The notes: a model not told the origin generated them from the letters alone. Positions 51,087-60,123 are shown, counted from the first letter of the stretch. The stretch: 64,000 bases of DNA from Acidobacteriota bacterium (GCA_022821145.1 JAJEEE010000053.1:1-64000), one strand, 5' to 3'. Translations and numbers: made by a program.

Positions 51087-52493
51087 ATGCTGAGGCTCAC
51101 CAATACGCTGACCGGAACGCTCGAAGCGTTCGAGCCCGCGGATGGAAAGACCGTGCGGATGTACGTCTGCGGGCCCACGGTCCACGACTTCGCGCACATC
51201 GGAAACTTCCGGACGTTCGTACTCGAAGACGTTCTGCGGCGCCACCTGAAGAGCAAGGGTTGGGACCTGCTGCACGTGATGAACGTCACGGACGTCGACG
51301 ACAAGATCATCGCGAAGGCCCGCGAGCAGGGCCTGGACATCCGCGCCTACACCGAGAAATACGTCCGGTCGTTTCTCGAGGACAGTGACGCGCTGGACAT
51401 CGAGCGGCCCGAGATGCTGGTGCGGGCCACGGACCACGTTCCCGAAATGGCGGCGCTGGTGGAAACCCTGCTGGAGAAGGGCCACGCCTACCGCGACGGC
51501 GACTCCGTCTATTTCCGGGTTGCGGGTCTTGCCGAATACGGCCGGTTGGCCCGTCTGGATGGGAAGGACCTGAAACCCGGCGCGCGCGTCGACGTCGACG
51601 AGTACGGCAAGGAATCGCCTCGGGACTTCGTCCTGTGGAAGGCGCCCAAGCACGAGGACGAACCGCGGTGGGAGACTTCCGTGGGCGTGGGGCGCCCGGG
51701 CTGGCACCTGGAATGCTCGGCCATGGCCATGAAGTATCTCGGTCCGGGGTTCGACCTCCACTGCGGCGGCGTCGACCTGGTGTTCCCGCATCACACGAAC
51801 GAAATCGCGCAGAGCGAGGCCGCGACCGGCCGGCAGTTCGTCCGTTTCTGGATTCACGTGGAGCACCTGAAGGTCGAGGGTCAGAAGATGGCCAAGTCGC
51901 TGGGCAACTTCTACCGGTTGCGGGATCTTCTGGACCGCGGGTTCTCGCCGCAGGCGATCCGTTACCTGTACGTTTCGGTGCCGTACCGCAAGCAGCTCAA
52001 CTTCACGTTCGCCGGGCTCGAGCAAGCCGCGCATTCCCTGGACCGGATCCGCGAGTTCCTGTTTCGATTGCGCACGGGACGGTTGCCCGAGCGCTCGAGC
52101 GAGGCCTTGAAGACGGCGTTCCTCCACGCCCGGGAGCGTTTCGAGCACGGCATGGACGACGATCTCAACACCGCCGTTGCGCTGGCGGCGATGTTCGACC
52201 TGATCCGGAGGGCCAACACGGGGCTCGATGCGGGCGAGCTCGGCCGGGACCTCCAGGGCGATATCGAGGACTGGTTCGTCGAGATCGACCGCCGGCTCGG
52301 CATCGTGCCCTCCGGCGATGAAGACGGTGTGGCGTCCGCCCGCGATCGGGAGGTCTCGGCGTTGGTCGAGGCGCGCAACGCCGCGCGGCGGTCGCGTGAC
52401 TTCGAGCGGGCCGATTCGGTGCGGCGGCAACTGTCCGACATGGGCGTGGTCGTCGAGGACACTCCCGATGGAACGCGCTGGCGCTACCGGTAG
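51087..52493 (+). CDS. cysS: Cysteine--tRNA ligase
   Basis: 468 aa from the ATG at 51087 (a GTG at 51081 is possible). YVCGPTVHDFAHIGNFRTF holds the zinc Cys 28 and the HIGH-type motif (HIGN, 37-40); KMAKSLGN is the KMSKS loop; WHLECSAM and HCGGVDLVFPHHTNE provide the other zinc ligands. It charges tRNA-Cys. A tRNA-Cys gene lies 3 kb downstream. The aminotransferase gene follows after 7 bp. Confidence 0.97.
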   Translation: MLRLTNTLTGTLEAFEPADGKTVRMYVCGPTVHDFAHIGNFRTFVLEDVLRRHLKSKGWDLLHVMNVTDVDDKIIAKAREQGLDIRAYTEKYVRSFLEDSDALDIERPEMLVRATDHVPEMAALVETLLEKGHAYRDGDSVYFRVAGLAEYGRLARLDGKDLKPGARVDVDEYGKESPRDFVLWKAPKHEDEPRWETSVGVGRPGWHLECSAMAMKYLGPGFDLHCGGVDLVFPHHTNEIAQSEAATGRQFVRFWIHVEHLKVEGQKMAKSLGNFYRLRDLLDRGFSPQAIRYLYVSVPYRKQLNFTFAGLEQAAHSLDRIREFLFRLRTGRLPERSSEALKTAFLHARERFEHGMDDDLNTAVALAAMFDLIRRANTGLDAGELGRDLQGDIEDWFVEIDRRLGIVPSGDEDGVASARDREVSALVEARNAARRSRDFERADSVRRQLSDMGVVVEDTPDGTRWRYR

Positions 52494-52500
52494 GCCGTCG

Positions 52501-53817
52501 ATGAACGCCGCAGGACTGCCTCGCATCGTCACCGCGCTTCCGGGGCCCAACGCGCGGAAGGTGATCGACGACGACGCCCGCTGGGTGTCGCCGGCGTGCA
52601 CGCGGTCCTATCCGTTCGTCGCCCGCCGGGGAAGCGGCGCCGTCGTCGAGGACGTGGACGGCAACCGGTTCCTGGACTTCTGCGCGGGAATCGCCGTCTG
52701 CTCGACCGGTCACTGCCATCCGCGCGTCGTCGCGGCCGTCCGGGAACAGGCCGGGACGCTGATCCACATGTCGGGCACCGACTTCTACTACGAGTCGATG
52801 CCCGACATCGTGCGGCGCCTGGAGGCGATGATCCCCCACGGCGGCGGGTGGCGGGCCTCGTTCGGCAACTCCGGGGCCGAGGCCGTCGAGGCGGCCATGA
52901 AGCTGGCCCGGCACCACACGGGCCGCGGGCAGTTCATCGCCTTTCACTCGGGGTTCCATGGCCGGACGATGGGCGCGCTGTCGCTGACCAATTCCAAGCC
53001 CGTCCAGCGCCGCCGGTTCGGTCCGCTGGTTCCCGGCGTGACGCACGTGCCGTTTCCCGACCCGTACCGCCAGGGCGAGGGGGCGGGTCGACGGGCGGTG
53101 GACCATATCCGGGATGTGGTGTTCGCCACGGCCGTGCCGCCGGACGAGGTGGCCGCGATCGTCGTCGAAACCGTGCAGGGCGAAGGCGGCTATGTCGTGC
53201 CCCCGCCCGACTTCTGGGGACCGCTCCAGTCGCTGGCGCGCGAACACGGGATCCTGCTCGTGGCCGACGAGGTCCAGACGGGCGCGGGCCGCACCGGCAG
53301 GATGTTCGCCTTCGAGCACTTCGGTTTCGAACCCGACATCATCGCGTTGGCGAAGGGGGTCGCATCGGGCATGCCGCTGGGTTTGACGCTGGCCCGGCGG
53401 GAGTTGATGGATTGGCCGCCCGGCGCGCACGCGTCCACGTTCGGCGGCAACCCGGTGGCGTTGGCGGCCGCCCGGGTGACGCTGGACCTCCTCGAGGAGT
53501 CCCTGATCGAGAACAGCCGCGCCATGGGCGCGCTGCTGCTGGACGGGCTGCGCGGCATGGCGCGCCGTCACCGGGTCCTGGGCGATGTCCGCGGCCTGGG
53601 ACTGATGATCGGCCTGGAGTTCGTGGACGATCCGGACGGCAAGGCGCCGCGGCCGGACGTCCGGGACGCCGTCGTGGACGCCTGCTTCCGTCGCGGGCTC
53701 CTGGTGCTGGGGGCCGGCGCCTCCACCGTCCGCCTGTCGCCGCCGCTCGTCATCGACGCCGAACAGTGCCGGACGGCCCTGGAAATACTGGACGCGGCGA
53801 TCGCCGCGTCCGCGTGA
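52501..53817 (+). CDS. Class III aminotransferase (GabT/ArgD-like)
   Basis: 438 aa from the ATG at 52501. YPFVARRGSGAVVEDVDGNRFLDFCAGIAV, FGNSGAEAVEAAMKLARHHTGR, the PLP aspartate in LLVADEVQTGAGRTG and the lysine in IIALAKGVASGMPLG are the class III pattern. Substrate could be 4-aminobutyrate, acetylornithine or another omega-amine; the sequence does not decide. It is co-directional with cysS (7-bp gap) and yraN. Confidence 0.88.
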   Translation: MNAAGLPRIVTALPGPNARKVIDDDARWVSPACTRSYPFVARRGSGAVVEDVDGNRFLDFCAGIAVCSTGHCHPRVVAAVREQAGTLIHMSGTDFYYESMPDIVRRLEAMIPHGGGWRASFGNSGAEAVEAAMKLARHHTGRGQFIAFHSGFHGRTMGALSLTNSKPVQRRRFGPLVPGVTHVPFPDPYRQGEGAGRRAVDHIRDVVFATAVPPDEVAAIVVETVQGEGGYVVPPPDFWGPLQSLAREHGILLVADEVQTGAGRTGRMFAFEHFGFEPDIIALAKGVASGMPLGLTLARRELMDWPPGAHASTFGGNPVALAAARVTLDLLEESLIENSRAMGALLLDGLRGMARRHRVLGDVRGLGLMIGLEFVDDPDGKAPRPDVRDAVVDACFRRGLLVLGAGASTVRLSPPLVIDAEQCRTALEILDAAIAASA

Positions 53818-53826
53818 GATGCGTTC

Positions 53827-54228
53827 ATGCCGTGGCCGTTCACGTCCCCCACGCTTCCGTTCGGCCGCTACGCCGAGATCCGCGGCGCGCAACACCTGCG
53901 GAAGCGGGGCTACCGCGTGCTGGCCTGCCCGTACCGGGACCGGACGGGCGAGATCGACATCGTGGCCGACGATCGGGGCTGTCTGGTCTTCGTGGAAGTC
54001 AAGGCGCGCCGCCGCGACCCGCGTCCCGAGGATGCGGTGACTCCCGGCAAGCAGTCGCGCGTCGTTCGGGCGTCGCGATCCTACCGGCGGAAACGGGGCT
54101 GGACGGGGCCGTATCGCTTCGATATCCTGGCCGTTCTCGAGGGTCCGGACGGCGCGTTGCGCTACCGGCTTTTCCGGGACGCGTTCCGGGATGGCGCGCT
54201 TGAACGCCCAACGTCTTCGGCCCTATAA
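53827..54228 (+). CDS. yraN: YraN family (UPF0102) protein
   Basis: 133 aa. YAEIRGAQHLRKRGYRVLAC, TGEIDIVADDRGCLVFVEVKARR and the central FDILAV are the restriction-endonuclease-like YraN pattern with the ExK-type acidic site. Function is uncertain; a role in DNA recombination or maintenance has been suggested. The promoter of tRNA-Gly overlaps its stop codon. Confidence 0.85.
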   Translation: MPWPFTSPTLPFGRYAEIRGAQHLRKRGYRVLACPYRDRTGEIDIVADDRGCLVFVEVKARRRDPRPEDAVTPGKQSRVVRASRSYRRKRGWTGPYRFDILAVLEGPDGALRYRLFRDAFRDGALERPTSSAL

Positions 54229-54229
54229 T
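54200..54229 (+). promoter_or_regulatory. tRNA-Gly promoter
   Basis: -35 TTGAAC (54200-54205), 18-bp spacer, perfect -10 TATAAT (54224-54229) inside the end of yraN; the yraN TAA stop is part of the -10. The tRNA begins 15 bp later. Confidence 0.65.
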
Positions 54230-54243
54230 CCGGAGCAGGCGTT

Positions 54244-54315
54244 GCGGGAATAACTCAGTGGTAGAGTGCGACCTTGCCAAGGTCGAAGTCGCGGGTTCGA
54301 ATCCCGTTTCCCGCT
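54244..54315 (+). tRNA. tRNA-Gly(GCC)
   Basis: 72 nt. Acceptor GCGGGAA pairs with TTCCCGC; D-arm ACTCAGTGGTAGAGT; anticodon loop CTTGCCAAG region giving GCC (codon GGC); T-arm GCGGGTTCGAATCCCGT. CCA is not encoded. Confidence 0.96.
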
Positions 54316-54383
54316 CTCAACCCTGTCACCGCGAATCACCAGCGAGTCGGATCCGGCTCGCGGGGACGATGGAGTTTTCAAAG

Positions 54384-54815
54384 ATGAGCGTGTCAGTCGT
54401 CACTCGCGACGTCGATGACGTCACGATCCTGGATGTCTCCGGACGCATCACGGCGGGAGATGGATCCAATATCTTTCGCCAGGCCATCCGCGACCAGGTG
54501 GCCCACGGCTCCAAGAACATCCTGCTGAACCTGGAGGACGTGTCCTACATCGACAGCAGCGGACTCGGGGAGCTGGTCCTGGGCCACGGAACCGTTACGC
54601 AGAACATCTGCGAGTCCTGCGGTGCGACGATCTTTCAGAATTACCAGGGAGAGTGGGACCCGTGTCCGCAGTGCCAGGGCACGGGACGCACGACCTGGGG
54701 CCGGCTGAAGCTGGTCAACCTGAACAGCCAGGTTCGGGAGCTGCTCGAGTTCTCGCGGCTGAACTCCGTCTTCGACATCTACGAATCCGAAGAGGACGCC
54801 CTTCGTACGTTCTGA
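54384..54815 (+). CDS. STAS-domain anti-sigma-factor antagonist with an inserted zinc ribbon
   Basis: 143 aa from the ATG at 54384, preceded by GGAG at 9 bp; an ATG at 54369 is the alternative. The STAS fold is clear: ILDVSGRITAGDGSNIFRQAI, then VSYIDSSGLGELVLGHGTV with the phosphorylatable Ser (S58/S59), and after the insertion RLKLVNLNSQVRELLEFSRL. Between the active-site helix and the next strand, about 33 residues are inserted (about 73-106) with CESC (76-79) and CPQC (94-97), a zinc-ribbon pattern. Ordinary SpoIIAA-type proteins are about 110 aa and lack this. No anti-sigma kinase is adjacent. It follows tRNA-Gly and precedes a DinB-like gene. Confidence 0.85.
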   Translation: MSVSVVTRDVDDVTILDVSGRITAGDGSNIFRQAIRDQVAHGSKNILLNLEDVSYIDSSGLGELVLGHGTVTQNICESCGATIFQNYQGEWDPCPQCQGTGRTTWGRLKLVNLNSQVRELLEFSRLNSVFDIYESEEDALRTF

Positions 54816-54826
54816 GTGCAAGGTCG

Positions 54827-55330
54827 ATGCGGCCGACCGCAGGCGTCGCGGCCACTCCGGCCGCGGAATTCATCGAGGCGTCCCGCACGCTGCTCGCCCG
54901 GGACTACATCCCCAAGTTGTCGAAGTGCGTCGAGGCGCTCTCGGAGGCCGACGTCTGGTGGCGCCCCAACCCGGCCAGCAACAGCGTCGGAAACCTGCTC
55001 CTGCACGTGTGCGGCAACCTGGGCCAGTGGATCGTGGGTGGGGCCGGCGGGGGGCCGCTCGAGCGCGACCGCGACGCCGAGTTCGCCGCGCGCGGGCCGC
55101 GGCCGAAGGCCGAGTTGATCGCGCTGGTGGAAACCACTGCGCGCGCGGTGGATCGGGTCCTGGCCGACCTTCCGGAGCGTTCCCTATTGGACCGGATCGA
55201 GGTCCAGGGGTTCCCGGTGACGCGCCTGCACGCCGTGTATCACGCGATCGAGCATTTCAGCTACCATCTCGGACAGGTCGCGTACGTGACGAAGCTGCGG
55301 ACCGGACGCGATCTGGGCATCTTTCCGTGA
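54827..55330 (+). CDS. DinB/DUF1572-like four-helix protein
   Basis: 167 aa from the ATG at 54827. TLLARDYIPKLSKCVEALSEADVWWRPNPASNSVGNLLLHVCGN and HAVYHAIEHFSYHLGQVAYV match the DinB-superfamily pattern with three histidines for metal binding (LLLHV, AIEHFSYHLGQ). Such proteins include thiol-dependent S-transferases; the substrate is unknown. It starts 11 bp after the STAS gene and may be in the same transcript. Confidence 0.8.
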   Translation: MRPTAGVAATPAAEFIEASRTLLARDYIPKLSKCVEALSEADVWWRPNPASNSVGNLLLHVCGNLGQWIVGGAGGGPLERDRDAEFAARGPRPKAELIALVETTARAVDRVLADLPERSLLDRIEVQGFPVTRLHAVYHAIEHFSYHLGQVAYVTKLRTGRDLGIFP

Positions 55331-55382
55331 GAGCCGCGGGCCGAGCAGTGAGAGGGAATGGTCCTGCATGGGTTGCCGACGT

Positions 55383-55475
55383 GCGGACTGAACTGAAGAG
55401 ATCAGAAGAGATCATTTCATTGGGCTGACACAGCGGCGTCCGCCGCGTCAGTTCAATGGAACATCTCTTCAACGC
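55383..55475. repeat. Dispersed intergenic repeat, inverted pair (copies B1 and B2)
   Basis: B1 (55383-55441) is copy A (24419-24470) in reverse orientation, with an internal duplication of GATCTCTTC. B2 (55436-55475), in the same orientation as A, is a partial copy starting CCGCCGCGTCAG. Together they form an imperfect inverted repeat of about 23-bp arms around a GC core. It lies between the DinB-like gene and tRNA-Cys. Confidence 0.55.
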
Positions 55476-55551
55476 CCTCCAGCGCGGGAACGCCATGACG
55501 CACCCCGCGCCGCCCGCCGCGTCCCTCGGTTATAATGGCGTGTCCGCGTCA

Positions 55552-55623
55552 GGCGCCGTACCCAAGTGGTAAGGGAGAGGTCTGCAAAACCTTTATGCAC
55601 CGGTTCGAATCCGGTCGGCGCCT
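55552..55623 (+). tRNA. tRNA-Cys(GCA)
   Basis: 72 nt. Acceptor GGCGCCG pairs with CGGCGCC, discriminator T; anticodon loop CTGCAAA giving GCA (codon UGC); T-arm CCGGTTCGAATCCGG. A TATAAT at 55531-55536 is the likely -10, with no good -35. CCA is not encoded. Confidence 0.95.
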
Positions 55624-55644
55624 CTTCGAGCGCTCGCTGCGGGA

Positions 55645-56169
55645 TCAGAAGTCCGTTTCCGGCAGCAACAGCGTCAACGCCTCGATCGTCGCCAGGCCCG
55701 AACGGAGCTGGTCCAAGGCTTCGCCCTCGAGCGCCTCGCCGTTGACGAACTCGCGGAGCGGTTCCAGCATGTCCAGGTAGGCGTTCACCATTCTCAGCGT
55801 GCGCCGGTCGTACGATTCATCGGGAACGCGCGGAGCATCGTCCTCGCTACCGCCCCGAATCTGGGTCACGAACTCGAGCAGCGTGCCGGCCGCTTCGGCC
55901 AGGTCCTCGGACCGGTCCCGAATCTCCTCCACGACATCGTCGTCCGGTCCTTCCGACGCGCCGCCGATGTCGTAGAGCGCCTGGAGCTGCTCGGCGAGTT
56001 CGACCATGCTGTCCCGGGCCCGGTTCTGGTTCGAGCCCCGCAATGTTCCGGTCGTGGCGAGCCGCGCCAAATCGGCGTTCCGCGCACCCTGCGGCCATGC
56101 CGGTACGGACCCGAAAGGGATCCAGACGAAAAGGCCCGCCAGGGAGATTTGAAGCAATCGTCGTCGCAT
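55645..56169 (-). CDS. Hypothetical secreted helical protein
   Basis: 174 aa from the ATG at 56167-56169. A signal peptide (RRRLLQISLAGLFVWIPFGS, about 1-27) precedes a fully helical acidic chain (DSMVELAEQLQALYDIGGAS, LAEAAGTLLEFVTQIRGG, LRMVNAYLDMLEPLREFV). I recognise no family. It is divergent from the CBS gene and convergent with tRNA-Cys. Confidence 0.6.
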   Translation of the reverse strand: MRRRLLQISLAGLFVWIPFGSVPAWPQGARNADLARLATTGTLRGSNQNRARDSMVELAEQLQALYDIGGASEGPDDDVVEEIRDRSEDLAEAAGTLLEFVTQIRGGSEDDAPRVPDESYDRRTLRMVNAYLDMLEPLREFVNGEALEGEALDQLRSGLATIEALTLLLPETDF

Positions 56170-56293
56170 GATGGCGCCTCCACCGGGGCCTGCAGCCCGT
56201 GGTGAAAGTGTACACGGCCGCGCTGCGGATTGATCCGGAAACCGACATGTCGTTAAACTCCCGATACGTCCCGGTATCACGGAGGTCGACGCG

Positions 56294-56740
56294 ATGCCTT
56301 CCATCACCCACACTGTTTCCGACCTGCTCAAGAACAAGGGACGCGACATCTGGTCCGTGGCGCCGGACGCGACGGTCTACGACGCGATCTACCGGATGGC
56401 CGAGAAGGGCATCGGCGCCGTCCTGGTCATGGAGGGCCCGCGCCTGGTCGGCATCCTGTCCGAACGCGACTATGCCCGCAAGGTCATCCTCCAGGGAAAG
56501 TCCTCTCGAGACACCCGCGTGCGGGAGATCATGTCGCACCCGGTCGTGTGCGTGCGTCCCGACCTGACCATCCGCGAGACGATGGCGGTCATGACGGAGA
56601 AGCGCATCCGTCACTTGCCGGTCGTCGCCAAGGGCGCGGTCCAGGGCGTCGTGTCGATCGGGGACGTGGTGCGGGGCGTCATCGAGGACAACCGGACGGA
56701 GATTCAGGAACTCCGCGATTACATTCACCTGAGGGAGTAG
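56294..56740 (+). CDS. Two-CBS-domain protein
   Basis: 148 aa, two CBS domains: VSDLLKNKGRDIWSVAPDATVYDAIYRMAEKGIGAVLVM...GILSERDYARKV and VREIMSHPVVCVRPDLTIRETMAVMTEKRIRHLPVV...GVVSIGDVVRGVIE. Such stand-alone pairs bind adenosine nucleotides and sense energy state. No partner domain is present. It is followed by 430 bp without a gene. Confidence 0.9.
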   Translation: MPSITHTVSDLLKNKGRDIWSVAPDATVYDAIYRMAEKGIGAVLVMEGPRLVGILSERDYARKVILQGKSSRDTRVREIMSHPVVCVRPDLTIRETMAVMTEKRIRHLPVVAKGAVQGVVSIGDVVRGVIEDNRTEIQELRDYIHLRE

Positions 56741-57172
56741 CGGCGGCGCGTCGGCCACCCTTCGAACGGAAACGCGATCGGGCCGACCCTCCGCGACCAT
56801 TCACGGCTCCATGGCGCCGTGAAAGCCCCGCGTCGGTGGATGGCCAAACCTCAGATCTTAAAAGTTCTCTTTCAACGTCCCGTCGGCCTAGGTTCCGCTT
56901 CGGGACGTCGTGCCGGTCCACTGACCCGGTTGCGTCGGGATCGACCCAATCGCAGTATCCTTATCCTCCCATCGGCGACTCCTGTCAACACGAATGATTT
57001 GCGTTTCGATAAGGCGTTCCGAATCAGCCGGAAAAAATGACCGGCGCAACCCTTGCGTCGGCCTGTTCCTCCGGTACCGGGACACGCTTCCGTGCGGAGC
57101 TCCGCGTGCGTACGGGCCACAACTCTTTTTGGCTACGGCCGTACATCCGGAATCGGATACACTGTCGCCATC
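56741..57172. other. Intergenic stretch, no supported gene
   Basis: Only short low-complexity frames, mostly shadows on the minus strand. No strong hairpin or promoter stands out. Local GC is lower around 56960-57050. Confidence 0.4.
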
Positions 57173-57421
57173 ATGAAGGTCTCGAAGGTCGGACGCAACG
57201 CTCCCTGCCCGTGCGGCAGCGGCAAGAAATACAAGCAGTGCCACGGGGCCCAGGCGGCGGAGCAAAGCCGCTCCGGCGGCAAGTGGATCGCGCTTGTTCT
57301 GGGTGGGGTCCTGCTGCTCGGCGCTCTCGGGTTCCTGAACGCGCTTTCGAACCGCGACCCGGACGACGCGGCGGCGCCGGCCGGCCGCGTGTGGTCGGAG
57401 GAGCACGGCCACTTCCACTAG
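57173..57421 (+). CDS. Small SEC-C zinc-motif membrane protein
   Basis: 82 aa from the ATG at 57173. The N-terminal [19 protein letters not shown] is a complete SEC-C zinc motif, known from the SecA C-terminus where it binds zinc and SecB or ribosomes. A single transmembrane helix follows (about residues 40-58, [17 protein letters not shown]) and a short periplasmic-type tail. A stand-alone SEC-C plus one helix is a known small family in Acidobacteriota-like genomes; role unknown. Confidence 0.75.
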   Translation: MKVSKVGRNAPCPCGSGKKYKQCHGAQAAEQSRSGGKWIALVLGGVLLLGALGFLNALSNRDPDDAAAPAGRVWSEEHGHFH

Positions 57422-57432
57422 GCCCGCCGGCG

Positions 57433-58581
57433 ATGATCGGGCCGAAGGCGATACGAGCGGCGATCGTTCGCGGCGGCACCAGCAAGGGCGTGTTCCTGCG
57501 GGCCGCGGACATGCCCGCGGATCCCGCCGCGCGCGACCGGCTCATCCTGTCGATCATGGGCAGCCCCGACCCCCGGCAGATCGACGGTCTCGGGGGCGCC
57601 GACCCCCTGACCAGCAAAGTGGCCATCGTCGGTCCCTCCTCCCGTCCCGACGCCGACGTCGACTACACGATGGCGTACGTCGGCGTCGCCGCCGGTGTCG
57701 TCGACTACCAGGGAAACTGCGGCAACATCTCCCAGGCCGTCGGGCCCTTCGCGGTCGACGAGGGGCTCATCGAGCCCGTCGAACCGACAACCGCCGTTCG
57801 CATCTTCAATACGAACACACGGAAGCGCATGGTCGCCGAAGTGCCGGTGCGCGACGGGCGCGCGCTGACGGAGGGGGATTTCGCCCTGCACGGCGTTCCG
57901 GGGACGGGCGCCCGCATCGTCGTCGGTTTTCTCGATGCGGCCGGGTCCAAGACCGGCCGGTTGTTGCCGACCGGCAACGTCGTCGACCGCGTCGGATTGG
58001 AGAACGGCCAGTCGATCGAGGCCAGCCTGGTCGATGCGGCGGCTCCGGCGATATTCGTTCGGGCCGCGGATCTGGGTTTGACCGGGCGCGAGCTGCCCGC
58101 CGATTGCGCCAGCGATCCCGGGATCGTGGCGGCGATGCAGCGGGTCCGGACCGCGGGCGCGCTGATGATGAGTCTCGCCTCAACGGCGGCGGACGTGTCG
58201 CCGGCCGTGCCCAAGGTCGGCGTCGTCGCCGAGGCCGGAGACTTCGAGACCATCGGCGGCGCGACGGTCGCCGGGTCCGAATGCGACCTGCTGGCCCGGA
58301 CGTTGGCGCTGGGCGTCATGCACCAGGCGTACGCCGTGACCGGGGGGATCTGCCTGAGCGCGGCGGCGTTGATCGACGGGACGGTGGTCCACCGCGTGAC
58401 CGGAGGCCGCGCCAGGCGCAGCGGAACGGTCCGCGTCGGCCACCCCTCGGGTGTGTCCAGTTTCCTCGTTCGCGTCGACCGGGACGACACGGGCGCGTTC
58501 GTCCTCCGGAAGGCGGCCGTCGCCGGAACGGCGCGCCGGATCATGGACGGCCGAGCCTACGTTCCCGCGAACGGAAGTTAG
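57433..58581 (+). CDS. PrpF/GalD-like isomerase
   Basis: 382 aa from the ATG at 57433. AAIVRGGTSKGVFLRAADMP at the N-terminus, QIDGLGGADPLTSKVAIV, VDYQGNCGNISQAVGPFAV with the active-site Cys, and VLPTGN-like, RVGHPSGVS blocks are typical of the PrpF family (aconitate isomerase, 2-methylaconitate isomerase, 4-oxalomesaconate tautomerase). It shifts a double bond in a tricarboxylic acid. It overlaps the DASS transporter tail to tail by 4 bp. Which substrate it uses cannot be told. Confidence 0.88.
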   Translation: MIGPKAIRAAIVRGGTSKGVFLRAADMPADPAARDRLILSIMGSPDPRQIDGLGGADPLTSKVAIVGPSSRPDADVDYTMAYVGVAAGVVDYQGNCGNISQAVGPFAVDEGLIEPVEPTTAVRIFNTNTRKRMVAEVPVRDGRALTEGDFALHGVPGTGARIVVGFLDAAGSKTGRLLPTGNVVDRVGLENGQSIEASLVDAAAPAIFVRAADLGLTGRELPADCASDPGIVAAMQRVRTAGALMMSLASTAADVSPAVPKVGVVAEAGDFETIGGATVAGSECDLLARTLALGVMHQAYAVTGGICLSAAALIDGTVVHRVTGGRARRSGTVRVGHPSGVSSFLVRVDRDDTGAFVLRKAAVAGTARRIMDGRAYVPANGS

Positions 58582-60011
58582 AACAGTCCCAGGGTTCGCC
58601 ACCAGAGCGGACCGAGACCCATCCAGACCACCACGAACAGGACCGAAATCGCGAAACCGACCGACCACCAGCCCTTGATGTCGGTGTATCCGGCGCCCCA
58701 GAATACCGCCGACGGGCCGCCGGCGTAGTGGGTGAGCGAGGCGCACAGGGACGAGAAGAACGCCAGCGTCAGCGCCGCGAAATACGGCGGCGCGCCCGCC
58801 GCGACGGCGGTGGCCAGGAACGGGGCGAACAGCGCCGTGACGTGGGCGGTCAGGCTGGCGAAGAAGTAGTGCGCGTACAGATAAACGAGCACCAGCACGG
58901 CCATGACCTCCAGCCACTCCCAACCCTGCATGTAGCCGCCCACGAACCCGGCGAACCATTCGGTCAGTCCCAGGCGGCTGAGCATGGTGGCCATGGAAAC
59001 GAGGCCGCCGAACCATACCAGGGCGTTCCACCCGGCGCGCTCGTCGAGAACGTCGTCCCAGGAGATCACTTCCAGGATCAGGAGCAGGCACAGGCCCAGG
59101 AACGCCACACCTGTCGGCGGCAATCCGCTCCAAGGCAACGCGTCCCACTCTCCGCTGATCCAGAGCACGAAGACCCCGCCGAAAACCGCCAGTACCGCGA
59201 GCTCCTGCCGGCTCATCGGTCCCATCCGGACGAGCTCCTCCCGCGCCAGCTCGGCGGCCTCCGGAGTGCGTCGGATTTGGGGTTTGACCATGATGTACAC
59301 GAGGATCGGCAATGCGATGAAGCTGACGATGCCGGGCACCGACGCCGCGATGGCCCATCCCGCCCAGGTGATATCGACCCCGGCCACCTCCCGCGCCAGT
59401 TCCACCATCAGGGGATTGGCCACCATGGCCGTCAGGAACATGGCGCAGGTGACGCAATGGATCTGGTACGTGGTCAGCATCAGGAACTCGCCGATGCGCT
59501 TGGACGACGGCCCGGGTTCGGAGTCGTACGCGCTGCACAGGCTGCGGACCACGGGGAACAGGACCCCTCCCGTGCGGGCCGTTCCAGACGGGATGCCGGG
59601 CGCGAGGACCAGGTCCGCCAGACTCAGCGAGTAACCCAGCCCCAGCGTCTTGTGGCCGAACCACCGGATGAACCGGAACGCGATCCGGCGCCCGAGCCCG
59701 GTCTTGTTCAGGCACCGCGCGAACAGGAAGGCCGAGACGATCAACCACACGGTAGCGCTCTGGTACCCGAGCAGGGCGTCGGCCATCGACAGCGTTCCCG
59801 TCAGGACCGCCGCCGTCAGCCCCATGATCACGACCGCGCCCATCGGCGCCGGTTGCAGGATGAGGCCCCCGATGGTCGCCAGGAAGATGGCGAGCAGCTG
59901 CCAGGCCTCCGCTTGAACGCCTTCCGGCGGCGGCGCCCACCAGATCGCCACGGCCACCGCTGCGAGTACGCCGAAGCGCAGAGTGCGGTTGGGTGTCCTT
60001 TGCGTGCTCAT
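58578..60011 (-). CDS. DASS/SLC13-family organic-anion transporter
   Basis: 477 aa from the ATG at 60009-60011, with about 11-12 transmembrane helices. Two SNT/TGGN-like clamp regions are expected; PSGTARTGGVLFPVVRSL and LTHYAGGPSAVFWGAGY are the visible ones. The family moves di- and tricarboxylates by sodium symport or exchange. Placed beside a PrpF-like isomerase, uptake of an unsaturated carboxylate is a reasonable guess. Confidence 0.88.
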   Translation of the reverse strand: MSTQRTPNRTLRFGVLAAVAVAIWWAPPPEGVQAEAWQLLAIFLATIGGLILQPAPMGAVVIMGLTAAVLTGTLSMADALLGYQSATVWLIVSAFLFARCLNKTGLGRRIAFRFIRWFGHKTLGLGYSLSLADLVLAPGIPSGTARTGGVLFPVVRSLCSAYDSEPGPSSKRIGEFLMLTTYQIHCVTCAMFLTAMVANPLMVELAREVAGVDITWAGWAIAASVPGIVSFIALPILVYIMVKPQIRRTPEAAELAREELVRMGPMSRQELAVLAVFGGVFVLWISGEWDALPWSGLPPTGVAFLGLCLLLILEVISWDDVLDERAGWNALVWFGGLVSMATMLSRLGLTEWFAGFVGGYMQGWEWLEVMAVLVLVYLYAHYFFASLTAHVTALFAPFLATAVAAGAPPYFAALTLAFFSSLCASLTHYAGGPSAVFWGAGYTDIKGWWSVGFAISVLFVVVWMGLGPLWWRTLGLF

Positions 60012-60123
60012 CGTCCGACGGGAACAGGTGGGGGGATTCTGGCAGAATCGAACGTCGGGCGCAACGACGGCCGGTGGTACAATTCGGCCTCCGATTCGCC
60101 GTCCGTCGAGGAGAAAGAGGATC

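Noticed and set aside
55500-55551. Full sigma70 promoter for tRNA-Cys
   Set aside because: The TATAAT is clear but no -35 lies at 16-18 bp, so only the -10 is mentioned.
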